The notes under the pieces were generated by a model. That model did no database searches, was not told where the DNA came from, and saw only the letters and a program-made list of their open reading frames with translations. From an uncultured Faecalibacterium sp. (GTDB lineage: Bacteria > Bacillota > Clostridia > Oscillospirales > Ruminococcaceae), in contig CAKSZS010000002.1 of the NCBI GenBank assembly GCA_934525845.1, positions 109,617 to 173,616 of the forward strand: a DNA stretch of 64,000 nt. Reading direction: 5' to 3'. Position numbers and translations under genes: made by a program. Positions 17,732 through 25,844 of this stretch are shown here, piece after piece. Every line of letters begins with the position of its first letter. Positions within the stretch are counted from its first letter, which is position 1.

Positions 17732-18583
17732 TTAATTTTCTCCTTCTCTTGTACGCAGGCCGTAATCCTGCAGACACTGCCGGATGCCCTGCTGGGTGGA
17801 TGCAAACGCGATGCCGGATGCTTCTGCCTTCGCACCGTCCATGACCAGATTGCGTGTCCAGTCTGCCGGTTCGATGTCCACCCGGACGCCCAGTGCTTCT
17901 GCAAACTGCTGTGCCGTGCGCACCATATCTTCCGCGTTGCCGCTGCCAAAGTTGTACACACCGCCGGGCAGCTCCACCGCCTTTTGCAGGTTCGCAATAA
18001 CGGCGCGCACATAAGTCACGCCCCGGTGGTCGTTCCGGGAAAACTGCACCGGCCTGCCGTCCAGCGCGGCCCGCACCAGATTCAGCGGCAGGTTGCCCCG
18101 GATGGGCAGGCCGTACCCGGGCAGGTCATACATCCAGCTGGCCCGCAGGTGCACGGAGTCCGGGCAGAGGTCCAGCACCCGCTGTTCGGCTTCCAACTTG
18201 TACTGCCCATACCGATTGGTGGGGCGCAGCTCCAGTGTCTCTGGCAGCGGCCCGTCCTGCGTCACCCCGGCATAGACCTGATCCGAACTGAAGGCCACCA
18301 GCTTTGCCCCGGTCTCCCGGGCCGCTTTGGCCACCCAGACCGGCAGTTCCACGTTGGCGCGGTAAGCTTCTTCCGGATGCTGGGCGCAATAGCCGGTATC
18401 GGACAGCGCCGCCGTATGCAGGATGACGTCCGGACGGGCTTCCTCAAGGAACCGCCGGACGTCGGCTTCCCCGGCAGAGGCCAGAAAGCCTTTCGGGAAG
18501 GATTCCAGCGCATCCCCCTGCCACTGCTGCAGGATGCGGGCACCCAGAAAGCCGCCCGCCCCGGTGACGATGATTCGTTTCAT
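17732..18583 (-). CDS. NAD-dependent sugar-nucleotide-type reductase (RmlD-like SDR)
   Basis: A 283-residue extended short-chain dehydrogenase/reductase of the dTDP-4-dehydrorhamnose reductase type. The NAD(P) loop is TGAGGFLGARIL, followed by the catalytic YGQYK (Y-x3-K) with the upstream FSSDQVY. It lacks other rhamnose pathway genes nearby, so the substrate is uncertain. GGAAAGGAGC lies upstream of its ATG, 21 bp after azlD; it may be cotranscribed with azlCD. Confidence 0.82.
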   Translation of the reverse strand: MKRIIVTGAGGFLGARILQQWQGDALESFPKGFLASAGEADVRRFLEEARPDVILHTAALSDTGYCAQHPEEAYRANVELPVWVAKAARETGAKLVAFSSDQVYAGVTQDGPLPETLELRPTNRYGQYKLEAEQRVLDLCPDSVHLRASWMYDLPGYGLPIRGNLPLNLVRAALDGRPVQFSRNDHRGVTYVRAVIANLQKAVELPGGVYNFGSGNAEDMVRTAQQFAEALGVRVDIEPADWTRNLVMDGAKAEASGIAFASTQQGIRQCLQDYGLRTREGEN

Positions 18584-18604
18584 ACGGTACCGCTCCTTTC
18601 CGGA

Positions 18605-18910
18605 TCACAGGAAGAATTCCAGCACAAAGACGACGGCACAGCAGGCCACCGACACCTGGAACAGGCTTGCCCCGCACCAGGCGGCGGCAATGCCGATGAC
18701 CAGCGCCGCGGCCCCGGCCGCCGGACTTTGGGTGGCCTGCACGATGGCCGGGAAGGTCATGACCGCCAGGGTCACATAGGGCACATAATACAAAAACGAC
18801 TGGATGAACTGATTTTTGATGGGTTTGCGGATCAGGGTCAGCGGCAGGATGCGGATGGTGTAGGACACCAGCGCCATCACCGCAATGTAGATGTAGTTAT
18901 TGTACGTCAT
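18605..18910 (-). CDS. azlD: AzlD family branched-chain amino acid exporter subunit
   Basis: A 101-residue hydrophobic protein of the AzlD family, which with AzlC forms a branched-chain amino acid (azaleucine) exporter. It has three to four predicted membrane helices and the family's LIRKPIKNQFIQSFLYYVPY segment. ATG 18910 follows GGAGG at 6 nt; the longer open frame upstream is rejected. Its start overlaps the azlC 3' end by 14 bases. Confidence 0.9.
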   Translation of the reverse strand: MTYNNYIYIAVMALVSYTIRILPLTLIRKPIKNQFIQSFLYYVPYVTLAVMTFPAIVQATQSPAAGAAALVIGIAAAWCGASLFQVSVACCAVVFVLEFFL

Positions 18911-19685
18911 GGTCTGCCTCCTGCTCCTCCGGATGGACCGGGAACAAAATCGCCGCCGCACTGGAAATGAGCACGGTGAGCAGAATGGTGCGGGTGCCGT
19001 CGGACAGCACCGAGATGCCCGGCAGATAGTTGCAGGCAAAGCTCAGGGCGAAACTGATGGCCACCAGTGCCGCCACGACCCTGCTCTTGCGGGCCGGCGG
19101 AATGATAATGGCCAGGAACATTCCGTACAGTGCCACACTCAGAGCGCTGACTGCCCGCAGGGGCAGCAGGTTTCCGGCAATGATGCCCAGAGCCGTGCCG
19201 GAGGCCCAGGCCGGAGCCGCCAGCAGGATGGCGCCATAGGTATACCAGGGGTTCAGGCTGCCGGGGCGTGCGATGGTGATGCCGAACAGCTCATCCGTCA
19301 CATCGTAACCAATGACCAGGCGGTGCCAGAAGGGGGTGCCCGGCGCAAACCGCTGGGCCAGTGCGCAGCTCATCAGCAGATAGCGTGCATTGGCGATCAG
19401 GGTAATGACGGCCACCTGAAAATAATTTGCCCCGCTCATGATAAGCGCGAACGCTGCATATTCTCCGGCGGAAGCGTTGTTCAGCAGGCTGACCAGAAAC
19501 CCCTGGAACGGGGTGAAGCCGGCCTTGCGGGCGGCAATGCCCAGCGAAAACGATACGGCAAAATACCCCAGCGCAATGGGAATGCCGTCCCGCATTCCCT
19601 CACAGAATACCTTCTTGCGGAAGGCGTAGACCGGTTTTCCGGTCTGCACAAGCTCCGGGTCCAGGAGCGTACTGCTTGTTTCCAT
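18897..19685 (-). CDS. azlC: AzlC family branched-chain amino acid exporter subunit
   Basis: A 262-residue integral membrane protein of the AzlC family with about seven helices, which pairs with AzlD to export branched-chain amino acids. The family stretches DGIPIALGYFAVSFSLGI and NNASAGEYAAFALI are clear. AAGGAG lies 10 nt before ATG 19685. A TATAAT-like -10 lies upstream without a convincing -35. It starts the azlC-azlD-reductase-DUF1653 unit. Confidence 0.93.
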   Translation of the reverse strand: METSSTLLDPELVQTGKPVYAFRKKVFCEGMRDGIPIALGYFAVSFSLGIAARKAGFTPFQGFLVSLLNNASAGEYAAFALIMSGANYFQVAVITLIANARYLLMSCALAQRFAPGTPFWHRLVIGYDVTDELFGITIARPGSLNPWYTYGAILLAAPAWASGTALGIIAGNLLPLRAVSALSVALYGMFLAIIIPPARKSRVVAALVAISFALSFACNYLPGISVLSDGTRTILLTVLISSAAAILFPVHPEEQEADHDVQ

Positions 19686-19786
19686 GTTGGTTGTACTCCT
19701 TTCCTATTCCAAAACACCGGAACCTATTATACTCCGCTGGTTTATAAGAAGAAAGCCTTCCGGGCGAAATTTGACACAAAAGCAAA

Positions 19787-19821
19787 CAAGCACCCTCCAA
19801 AACGGAAGGTGCTTGTGCTGT
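19787..19821. terminator. Intrinsic terminator downstream of sipL
   Basis: CAAGCACCCTCC (19787-19798) pairs with GGAAGGTGCTTG (19804-19815) with one mismatch. T-rich sequence follows on both strands, so it can stop the sipL transcript and reduce read-through toward azlC. Confidence 0.75.
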
Positions 19822-19837
19822 TTTTTGGTTTTGGTGT

Positions 19838-21358
19838 TCAGGTTCCGGGTACCAGAAGATGCTGTGCCTGTGGCAGCACGGCAAGATCGGCTTCCAGCCC
19901 GTTGGCGGCACGCATCTGTGCCGGGGCCACATGGAACCGCCGGGCAATGGCAAACACCGCCTCTCCGGCGTGCGCGTAATAAATGCGCAGCGAGATCTCC
20001 GGGTCTGCCGGGGCAAGCGGATCCCCCAGCGCAATGCTTCCGATGCCCTGCTGTATGGTACGGCAGAGCAGCGCCCCCCGTACCCGCACGGTAATGGTCA
20101 CTTCCAGCGTGCCGCCGGTGCAGCTGCACTGGACATCCTCGGTGCTCAGCCAGCATTCCGGCATCAGCTGTGCTGCCGGCGGGATCTCTGCCGACAGGGG
20201 AAGCTGGAGTTCCATCGTCTTTTCATAGCTTTCCAGTTCCTGCAGGCTGTTTTCCGCCAGGGCCGTGGCGGTGACCCGTGTGGTCAGGGCCATGCCGTCC
20301 CTTTTGGGCGTGACCTGCAGCGGCCCATAAGAAACAAAGCAGGCACGCAGCTGTGCTCCGGCATCCGGCAGCGGCCCGGAACCCGTAACCGTGGCCGTCT
20401 CATCCAGCAGGCCGGCCAGGGATTCTGCGGCCAGCTTCTGCGGCGTCAGGGTCGTCTCAAACCGGGTGGAAAACGCATCCGCCGCATACTGCAGCTGATA
20501 GGGGCGCCACGCCCGCAGATGCAGCAGCACCGTGGCGGTCAGGCTGCCGGCACTGTCCTGTTCTCCCTCCGCCAGTGAGAAGCCCACTGGCTCCGCCACG
20601 CACAGGCAGGTGCAGTCTTCTGTGATGCCCTCCACATCCAGCACCTGCTGGAACGGCAGGCTGGCCGTCTGGTTCTGCAGAGTGTTCTCCCCTTCGGCGC
20701 GCCAGGCGCACTGCACCTGCAGTTCCCCTTTGATGACCGCTTTTCCGGTGAGCAGCTTGACCTCCCGGTTGACTGCATTGCCGGTGATGTCCAGCACCGC
20801 TGCCGGCGGGCGGGCAAAATTCAGCGTCCCTTCCGCCGTGATGAGTTTATCCAGCACCGCTGCACTGCGCACGCCCTGCAGTGTGGCCAGCTGCTGCTCG
20901 ATGCCGCCGTCCGCCAGGGCCGTAATGACGTCTGCCTTGTCCTGCGTGCGCACCGTCACCACCAGATTCACTGCGCCCCGTACCTCGATGCGGCGGGGGT
21001 TCACCGCCCGGCTGTTGAGGTATTCGGTCTGGCCTTCCACCAGCGCGGTCCAGGCGGTAAAGGTAAATTCCGGCAGTTCCAGCTGTTTGGTGAAGGGCAG
21101 CTTCTGTTCCGTCTGGCAAAGCCCGGCACCGTCTTCCCCCTGATAAAAAACTGTACAGCGCAGATAGCCTTCCAGTGTCAGCCGCCCCGGCTGCAGCTGC
21201 TTTTGCAGCACCACCGGCTTTGCAAAGCACTTGACCAGCTTGAATACCGGCGGCAGATAATCCGAGATCAGGATCTCGGTCTCCAGCGGGAGTTCTGCCT
21301 TGACGGTGCAGTCTGCGCCCGCCTGCGGCATGGTATCCCGAAAGATCTTCAGCTCCAT
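19838..21358 (-). CDS. sipL: SipL-like spore coat morphogenesis protein (SPOCS/DUF3794 plus LysM)
   Basis: A 506-residue protein with a long region of SPOCS (DUF3794) domains and a C-terminal LysM-like domain (about residues 455-506, including YYAHAGEAVFAIARRFHV). This architecture is that of C. difficile SipL, whose LysM domain binds SpoIVA to bring the coat to the forespore. The frame is open for 231 bases upstream, but ATG 21358 has AAAGGAG at 9 nt and begins at the family's start (MELKIFRDTM). A sigma-E-like promoter lies 36 bp upstream. It is next to spoVM, and spoIVA is also in this window. Confidence 0.86.
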   Translation of the reverse strand: MELKIFRDTMPQAGADCTVKAELPLETEILISDYLPPVFKLVKCFAKPVVLQKQLQPGRLTLEGYLRCTVFYQGEDGAGLCQTEQKLPFTKQLELPEFTFTAWTALVEGQTEYLNSRAVNPRRIEVRGAVNLVVTVRTQDKADVITALADGGIEQQLATLQGVRSAAVLDKLITAEGTLNFARPPAAVLDITGNAVNREVKLLTGKAVIKGELQVQCAWRAEGENTLQNQTASLPFQQVLDVEGITEDCTCLCVAEPVGFSLAEGEQDSAGSLTATVLLHLRAWRPYQLQYAADAFSTRFETTLTPQKLAAESLAGLLDETATVTGSGPLPDAGAQLRACFVSYGPLQVTPKRDGMALTTRVTATALAENSLQELESYEKTMELQLPLSAEIPPAAQLMPECWLSTEDVQCSCTGGTLEVTITVRVRGALLCRTIQQGIGSIALGDPLAPADPEISLRIYYAHAGEAVFAIARRFHVAPAQMRAANGLEADLAVLPQAQHLLVPGT

Positions 21359-21393
21359 GCAAGTGTGCTCCTTTCCCTGTCCGTTTCTATCAC

Positions 21394-21420
21394 AGGGTAT
21401 GTGCCCGGCAGAAAAACTAT
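21394..21420 (-). promoter_or_regulatory. Sigma-E-like promoter of sipL
   Basis: On the minus strand, ATA (21420-21418), a 16-bp spacer, then CATACCCT (21401-21394), which matches the mother-cell sigma-E pattern ATA-N16-cATAcanT at all but one core position. Transcription would start near 21387. The same pattern with the same spacing precedes spoIVA. Confidence 0.6.
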
Positions 21421-21429
21421 GACAACGGA

Positions 21430-21466
21430 AAAGACCCGCCACACAAAACCGGTGCGGCGGGTCTTT
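21430..21466. terminator. Terminator after spoVM
   Basis: AAAGACCCGCC (21430-21440) pairs perfectly with GGCGGGTCTTT (21456-21466), and T-rich bases follow on both sides. It ends the long yicC-to-spoVM series on the minus strand and isolates sipL. Confidence 0.85.
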
Positions 21467-21474
21467 CTTGGTGC

Positions 21475-21561
21475 TCAATCCCTGGGCTGCTTGGGAATGC
21501 CGAACAATCTGCGCAGCAGACCACACAGCAGTTTCGGGCTGCGGATGACCACGACCTGCAT
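21475..21561 (-). CDS. spoVM: SpoVM, spore coat anchoring peptide
   Basis: A 28-residue amphipathic peptide (begins MQVVVIRSPKLLCGLLRR, ends FGIPKQPRD). It aligns without gaps to B. subtilis SpoVM from Met1 through Gly21, keeping Ile6, the key Pro9, Lys10, Leu12, Gly14, Arg17 and Gly21. SpoVM recognises the convex forespore membrane and anchors SpoIVA. ATG 21561 is preceded by AAGGTGG at 7 nt; ATG 21567 would add two residues but sits on the ribosome site. It directly follows thiN, exactly as in B. subtilis. It is too short for usual gene callers. Confidence 0.85.
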   Translation of the reverse strand: MQVVVIRSPKLLCGLLRRLFGIPKQPRD

Positions 21562-21576
21562 CTCCATCCCACCTTT

Positions 21577-21606
21577 CTTCGGATACCACACTATAAGCAT
21601 CCGAAG
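21577..21606 (-). repeat. Inverted repeat in the spoVM leader
   Basis: CTTCGGAT (21577-21584) and ATCCGAAG (21599-21606) form a perfect 8-bp stem with a 14-nt loop, ending about 15 nt before the spoVM ATG. It may affect translation or stability of the end of the transcript. Confidence 0.5.
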
Positions 21607-21636
21607 CGGAAAATGTTCCAAAAACAGGCAGATCGG

Positions 21637-22272
21637 TCAGTCCGGCAGGGTCTCCACCACCACCAGCGCCCCCTTGCGGGTGGAGATGGTGATGCAGTCG
21701 GAACCCTCGGCGTATTCGTTGCTGACCCCCAGCGGGTAACCGGCGGTCAACTCCGCATCGGTCAGCTCATAGAAGGAGCCGCGCTCGCAGACGCCTTCCG
21801 CCCTGCCCTCCATGGGGAATACCGAAAGATAGAAGTACTCCGCTTTCGGGTAGCGGCGGGTCTCGCCGGGCATCACAAAGGTGATGCGGCTGCGCTCATC
21901 CTGCAATGTGGCACGCACGCCACGCTGTTCCAGGCCGAGACCGGTGCAGAGATTGGACAGGGTGTGCTCCAGCCGGCGGCCGCCCAGGCCGCCCAGCAGA
22001 AGCACCTCGCCGAAGCCCTTTTCCGAGGCCAGCTTGGCGGCGTACTCGGTGTCGGTGTCGTCCTTGACGTGGGGCAGGATCACGATGTCATCGTCCTCCT
22101 GTTCCGGGCAGGGCGCCGTGTCAAAATCGCCTACCACCACGTTGGGCTTGCAGTGCAGCGGGGCACAGTTGCGATAGCCTGCATCGCAGGCAATGATAAA
22201 ATCATCTTTCCGCAGGAGTCCGGCCAGCGCAGGCGAAACCGGACAGGCGGAAAGGATCACACAACGGGACAT
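21637..22272 (-). CDS. thiN: Thiamine diphosphokinase
   Basis: ThiN (211 aa) transfers pyrophosphate from ATP to thiamine. It has the DAGYRNC segment, the metal-binding VVGDFDT, and KDDTDTEYAA, followed by GGLGGRRLEHTLSNL. Length and order match family members. It lies between rsgA and spoVM, as in B. subtilis; rpe, normally between rsgA and thiN there, is missing here. Confidence 0.93.
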   Translation of the reverse strand: MSRCVILSACPVSPALAGLLRKDDFIIACDAGYRNCAPLHCKPNVVVGDFDTAPCPEQEDDDIVILPHVKDDTDTEYAAKLASEKGFGEVLLLGGLGGRRLEHTLSNLCTGLGLEQRGVRATLQDERSRITFVMPGETRRYPKAEYFYLSVFPMEGRAEGVCERGSFYELTDAELTAGYPLGVSNEYAEGSDCITISTRKGALVVVETLPD

Positions 22273-22295
22273 GAAATCCTTCCTTGCTTGTTAAA

Positions 22296-23174
22296 TTAGA
22301 ATTTGGGGCGCTGCCAGTCCTTGACGTCCTTGACCTCTTCGTACATGGCACAGTAGCTGTCATACCGGGTCTGGGAGAGCTTGCCTTCTGCCAGCGCAGC
22401 CCGCACCGCACAGCCTTTTTCCGTGCGGTGGGAACAGCCGGTGAACTGGCATTCGCCCAGATAGGGGCCGAACTCCGGAAAGGCGTGTTCCAGATTCTCC
22501 TTGGGGATGAACCCGGCGCGGCTGGCTTCCAGGCTGGCAAAACCCGGGGTGTCCGCAATGCGCCCGCCGAATGCTTCAAAGATGGTCACCTCGCGGGTGG
22601 TGTGGCGGCCGCGCCCCAGTTTCTGGCTGATGGCGCTGGTCTCCCGGGCGGCATCCGGCAGCAGCGCGTTGAGCAGCGTAGACTTGCCCACGCCGGAGTT
22701 GCCGCAGAACGCACACAGCCTGCCGTTGATCCACTGCTTTACTTCGTCTAAGCCGGCTCCGGTCTCATAATCGATGCGAATGAAGGGCAGGGTGGATTTT
22801 TCGTAGGCGCTGCGCAGGAATTCCGCTTCGGCCAGGTCGCCCTTGGTGCAGACGATCACCGGCTGCACGCCCTTGTCCACTGCGATGGCGGACAGTTTAT
22901 CCAGCACCAGCGTGCTGGGGGTGGGCTGGGTGGTGCTGGCCACCAGGAACAGCACGTCCAAATTCGCCATCGGAGGGCGGATGAACACGTTTCTGCGGGG
23001 GGCAATCTGTGCGATCACCGCCGCACCGTTCTCGGTCTCCAGCGTAACTTCATCGCCGGCCACAGGGGTGATCTTCTGTTTGCGGAAGATGCCGCGGGGC
23101 TTGCATTCCACGATGCCATCGGCTGTTTTGACATAGTAAAAGCCGCCGATCCCTTTTACGATATAATCGTTCAT
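22296..23174 (-). CDS. rsgA: Ribosome small subunit-dependent GTPase RsgA
   Basis: RsgA (292 aa) is a circularly permuted GTPase that tests 30S maturation. The N-terminal OB-fold (GDEVTLETENGAAVIAQIAPR) precedes the permuted G domain with G4 CTKGDL, G1 GNSGVGKSTL and G3 DTPG. The C-terminal zinc domain has ECQFTGCSHRTEKGC. It follows prkC by 12 bp; in Firmicutes, RsgA is a phosphorylation target of the PASTA kinase encoded beside it. Confidence 0.96.
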   Translation of the reverse strand: MNDYIVKGIGGFYYVKTADGIVECKPRGIFRKQKITPVAGDEVTLETENGAAVIAQIAPRRNVFIRPPMANLDVLFLVASTTQPTPSTLVLDKLSAIAVDKGVQPVIVCTKGDLAEAEFLRSAYEKSTLPFIRIDYETGAGLDEVKQWINGRLCAFCGNSGVGKSTLLNALLPDAARETSAISQKLGRGRHTTREVTIFEAFGGRIADTPGFASLEASRAGFIPKENLEHAFPEFGPYLGECQFTGCSHRTEKGCAVRAALAEGKLSQTRYDSYCAMYEEVKDVKDWQRPKF

Positions 23175-23186
23175 GCATCCCCTCCG

Positions 23187-25085
23187 TCAGCCCAGCAGAG
23201 AAGCCCACCAGTCGCCGATGCTGGGCTGCTGGCTGTCGCTGCTGGCGCTGGGTTCCTCGGGCGCTGTGGTCGAGCTGGAAGAACTGCTTCCGCCGCCGAA
23301 CAGATTGCCCCACAGGCCGCCGCCGCTTTCCCCGGAGGATGCAGGCTCCTCCGGTTCGGGCTGCACCGGCTCCGGCCCGGCGCTGACCGTGATGTTCACA
23401 CGGCTGTTCAGTTTGACGGTCGAACCGGCTGCCGGGTTCTGGCTGATGACCGTACCGGCCGGCTGGCTGCTGTATTCTTCGCTCTGGCTGCCCAGACCCA
23501 GGTGGTTCTGTACCAGCAGGGTGCGGGCGTCCTCAGCGCTCATGCCGGACAGCGAAGGCACCTTGGTGGTGGTGGCCACCTGCGGACGGCTGATATAGAC
23601 CACCACCGTACTGCCGGCTTCTACCTGTGTTCCGGCGGCAGGATCGGTGCGGATGACAGCACCGGAAGCCACGGTCTCATCCACAGCCTGGGTGACCAGC
23701 ACTGAAACGCCCAGGCTCTTGAGCTGCTGCTCGGCATCTGCCTGCACATAGTTGGTCAGATCCGGCACGGTGACGTACTGGGTGCCAAGGCTGACCGTCA
23801 GGGTGACCGTCTGCCCCTCACGCACCGTGCGTCCGGACACCGGCGACTGCTTATAGATCGTTCCGGCAGCATAATTGCTGTTGTATTCCTGCTCCCAGGC
23901 CACCGAGATCTGGCCGGACGTCACCTGATCGGTGGCCTGGGCCTGCTCCTGGGTCATCCCGATGTAGTCATTCAGGGTCACATCGGCTTTGCTGTTCATC
24001 AGGTTGGAGGAATCGTTCAGGATCATCCAGCACAGTGCCATGCAGGCGATGACAAAAGCAACGGTAATGCCGAACAGCACCGGCAGAAAGGCAGACTTCC
24101 GCTTTTTCCTGCGGGGAGCTGCTTTGCGCTGGGCCTGTGCTTCGTTCTGACGATGGGCGCGGTTCTGATTCATGGTACGTTTCACCACCTTTTCGGGTGC
24201 ATCTTCGGTAATATACTGATATTCGAACTGAACGGACGGATTCTGAACATAGGTGTTCAGCGCGTCCAGCATTTCCCGCGCGGAAGCATAGCGGTTCTGC
24301 GGCAGCTTGGCCATCGCCTTTTCGGTGATCTCCACCAGCGCCGCCGGGACCTCCGGCGCGATCTCATGCAGGGAGCGGGGCTTGTCCGAGATCTGCTTGA
24401 TGGCCACCTCCACAGCGTCTGCCGCATCAAAGGGCAGATGGCCGGACAGCATCTCGTACATCATGACACCCACGGAGTAGATGTCGCTGGTGCAGTCGGT
24501 CTCGTCTCCCTTGGCCTGCTCGGGGCTGATATAATGCACACTGCCCATGGCTTTGCCGTTGAGGGACGGATTGTCCGCCCGGGAAATGCGCGCAATGCCG
24601 AAATCCATCATGCGCAGCTGGCCGTTGTCCAGCAGCATGATGTTCTGGGGCTTGATGTCCCGGTGCACCACCCCGTTGGCGTGGGCGTGTTCCAGCGCCT
24701 TGAGGATCTGGGAGATGAAATGCACCGTCTCCCGGCTGCTGAGCTTGCCGCCCCGCTCGTTGAGGTACTCCCGCAGGGTCATGCCGTCCACATATTCCAT
24801 CACGATATACTGCAGATGGTCGCTGACCGAAACGTCATACACCTTGACGATGTTCGGGTGGTTGAGCAGCGAAATGGCCTTGGATTCATTTTTGAAGCGC
24901 CGCACCAGATCCGGATCGTGCATACACTCCTGCCGGAGCACCTTGACGGCCACCACGGTGCCCTCCGGCACCGGGCCGTTGTGTCCCAGCATGACCGCCT
25001 TGTAGACGTTGGCCATGCCGCCGGAACCGATCAGCTCTTTGACCAGATACAGGCCGTCCAGCTTTCTGCCGATCAGATTATCCAT
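23187..25085 (-). CDS. prkC: PASTA-domain Ser/Thr protein kinase PrkC
   Basis: A 632-residue transmembrane kinase that senses cell-wall fragments. The kinase domain has GSGGMANVYKA, the HRDIKPQN catalytic loop and DFGIAR. A single transmembrane helix (about 335-360, FGITVAFVIACMALCWMI) leads to three PASTA repeats (about 372-575), then a Gly/Ser-rich tail. ATG 25085 (MDNLIGRKL) is preceded by GGAGGTG and overlaps prpC by 8 bases; an upstream in-frame start at 25106 is less likely. It pairs with its phosphatase PrpC. Confidence 0.96.
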   Translation of the reverse strand: MDNLIGRKLDGLYLVKELIGSGGMANVYKAVMLGHNGPVPEGTVVAVKVLRQECMHDPDLVRRFKNESKAISLLNHPNIVKVYDVSVSDHLQYIVMEYVDGMTLREYLNERGGKLSSRETVHFISQILKALEHAHANGVVHRDIKPQNIMLLDNGQLRMMDFGIARISRADNPSLNGKAMGSVHYISPEQAKGDETDCTSDIYSVGVMMYEMLSGHLPFDAADAVEVAIKQISDKPRSLHEIAPEVPAALVEITEKAMAKLPQNRYASAREMLDALNTYVQNPSVQFEYQYITEDAPEKVVKRTMNQNRAHRQNEAQAQRKAAPRRKKRKSAFLPVLFGITVAFVIACMALCWMILNDSSNLMNSKADVTLNDYIGMTQEQAQATDQVTSGQISVAWEQEYNSNYAAGTIYKQSPVSGRTVREGQTVTLTVSLGTQYVTVPDLTNYVQADAEQQLKSLGVSVLVTQAVDETVASGAVIRTDPAAGTQVEAGSTVVVYISRPQVATTTKVPSLSGMSAEDARTLLVQNHLGLGSQSEEYSSQPAGTVISQNPAAGSTVKLNSRVNITVSAGPEPVQPEPEEPASSGESGGGLWGNLFGGGSSSSSSTTAPEEPSASSDSQQPSIGDWWASLLG

Positions 25086-25827
25086 GGTGCACCTCCAGCG
25101 GCTCAACGCCCATCAGGAGTGCGGTGATGTTGTCCGGGCCGCCGTTCTCGTTGGCCGTCCGCACCAGCTGATCGGGCAGATCGTAGAAGGATCCGGCACG
25201 CAGGATCTGCTCCAGCTGATCCTTGGGCACTGCATTGGTCAGTCCGTCCGAACACAGCAGCAGCAGATCCCCCGGGTGCACCGTCATCACGGTGAAATCC
25301 GGATCCAGGCGGTAATCCACGCCCAGCGCACGGGTGATGATGTTTTTCTGGGGGTGGTGCTCCGCTTCCTCCACCGTAATGGTGCCGCAGTCCACCAGCT
25401 CCTGCACATAGGAGTGGTCGTGGGTGAGCTGCACCAGATGCTCGTCCCGGAACAGATAGGCGCGGGAGTCCCCCGCATGGCACAGATAGGCTTTGCCGGA
25501 GCGCACCAGAGCGCACACCGCGGTGGTGCCCATTCCCGCCAGCAGTTCATCCCGGATCGACTTCTGGAATACGAAGCGGTTGGCGCTGACCAGCGTCTGT
25601 TTCAGGAAGGATTCCTCCTCCCCGGGCAGGCATTTGTTGTAGTGCTCCTGAAAGCAGCGCTCGATGACATCGCACGCGCTCTGGGAGGCTTCGCGTCCAC
25701 CCCGGGCACCGCCCATGCCATCGCACACCAGCGCCCAGGCTGCATCGCCGGGCAGCTGTCCGGCACGGTAATCATCCTGATTGTCCTGCCGGACACGTCC
25801 GACATCCGTTTTTCCTGCAAGTTTCAT
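25078..25827 (-). CDS. prpC: PP2C-type protein phosphatase PrpC
   Basis: A 249-residue PP2C/PPM phosphatase that reverses PrkC signalling. Metal-binding aspartates are in DVGRVRQDNQDD, CDGMGG and LLCSDGLTNAV, and in GGPDNITALL near the C-terminus. It overlaps prkC, indicating coupled production of kinase and phosphatase, and follows rlmN by 17 bp. Confidence 0.95.
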   Translation of the reverse strand: MKLAGKTDVGRVRQDNQDDYRAGQLPGDAAWALVCDGMGGARGGREASQSACDVIERCFQEHYNKCLPGEEESFLKQTLVSANRFVFQKSIRDELLAGMGTTAVCALVRSGKAYLCHAGDSRAYLFRDEHLVQLTHDHSYVQELVDCGTITVEEAEHHPQKNIITRALGVDYRLDPDFTVMTVHPGDLLLLCSDGLTNAVPKDQLEQILRAGSFYDLPDQLVRTANENGGPDNITALLMGVEPLEVHHG

Positions 25828-25844
25828 TGATTTTTTCCTCTCGT

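Noticed and set aside
21562..21636. Sigma-E promoter before spoVM
   Set aside because: The best match (CTTATAGT with ACA 16 bp upstream) misses key bases; spoVM may rely on read-through.
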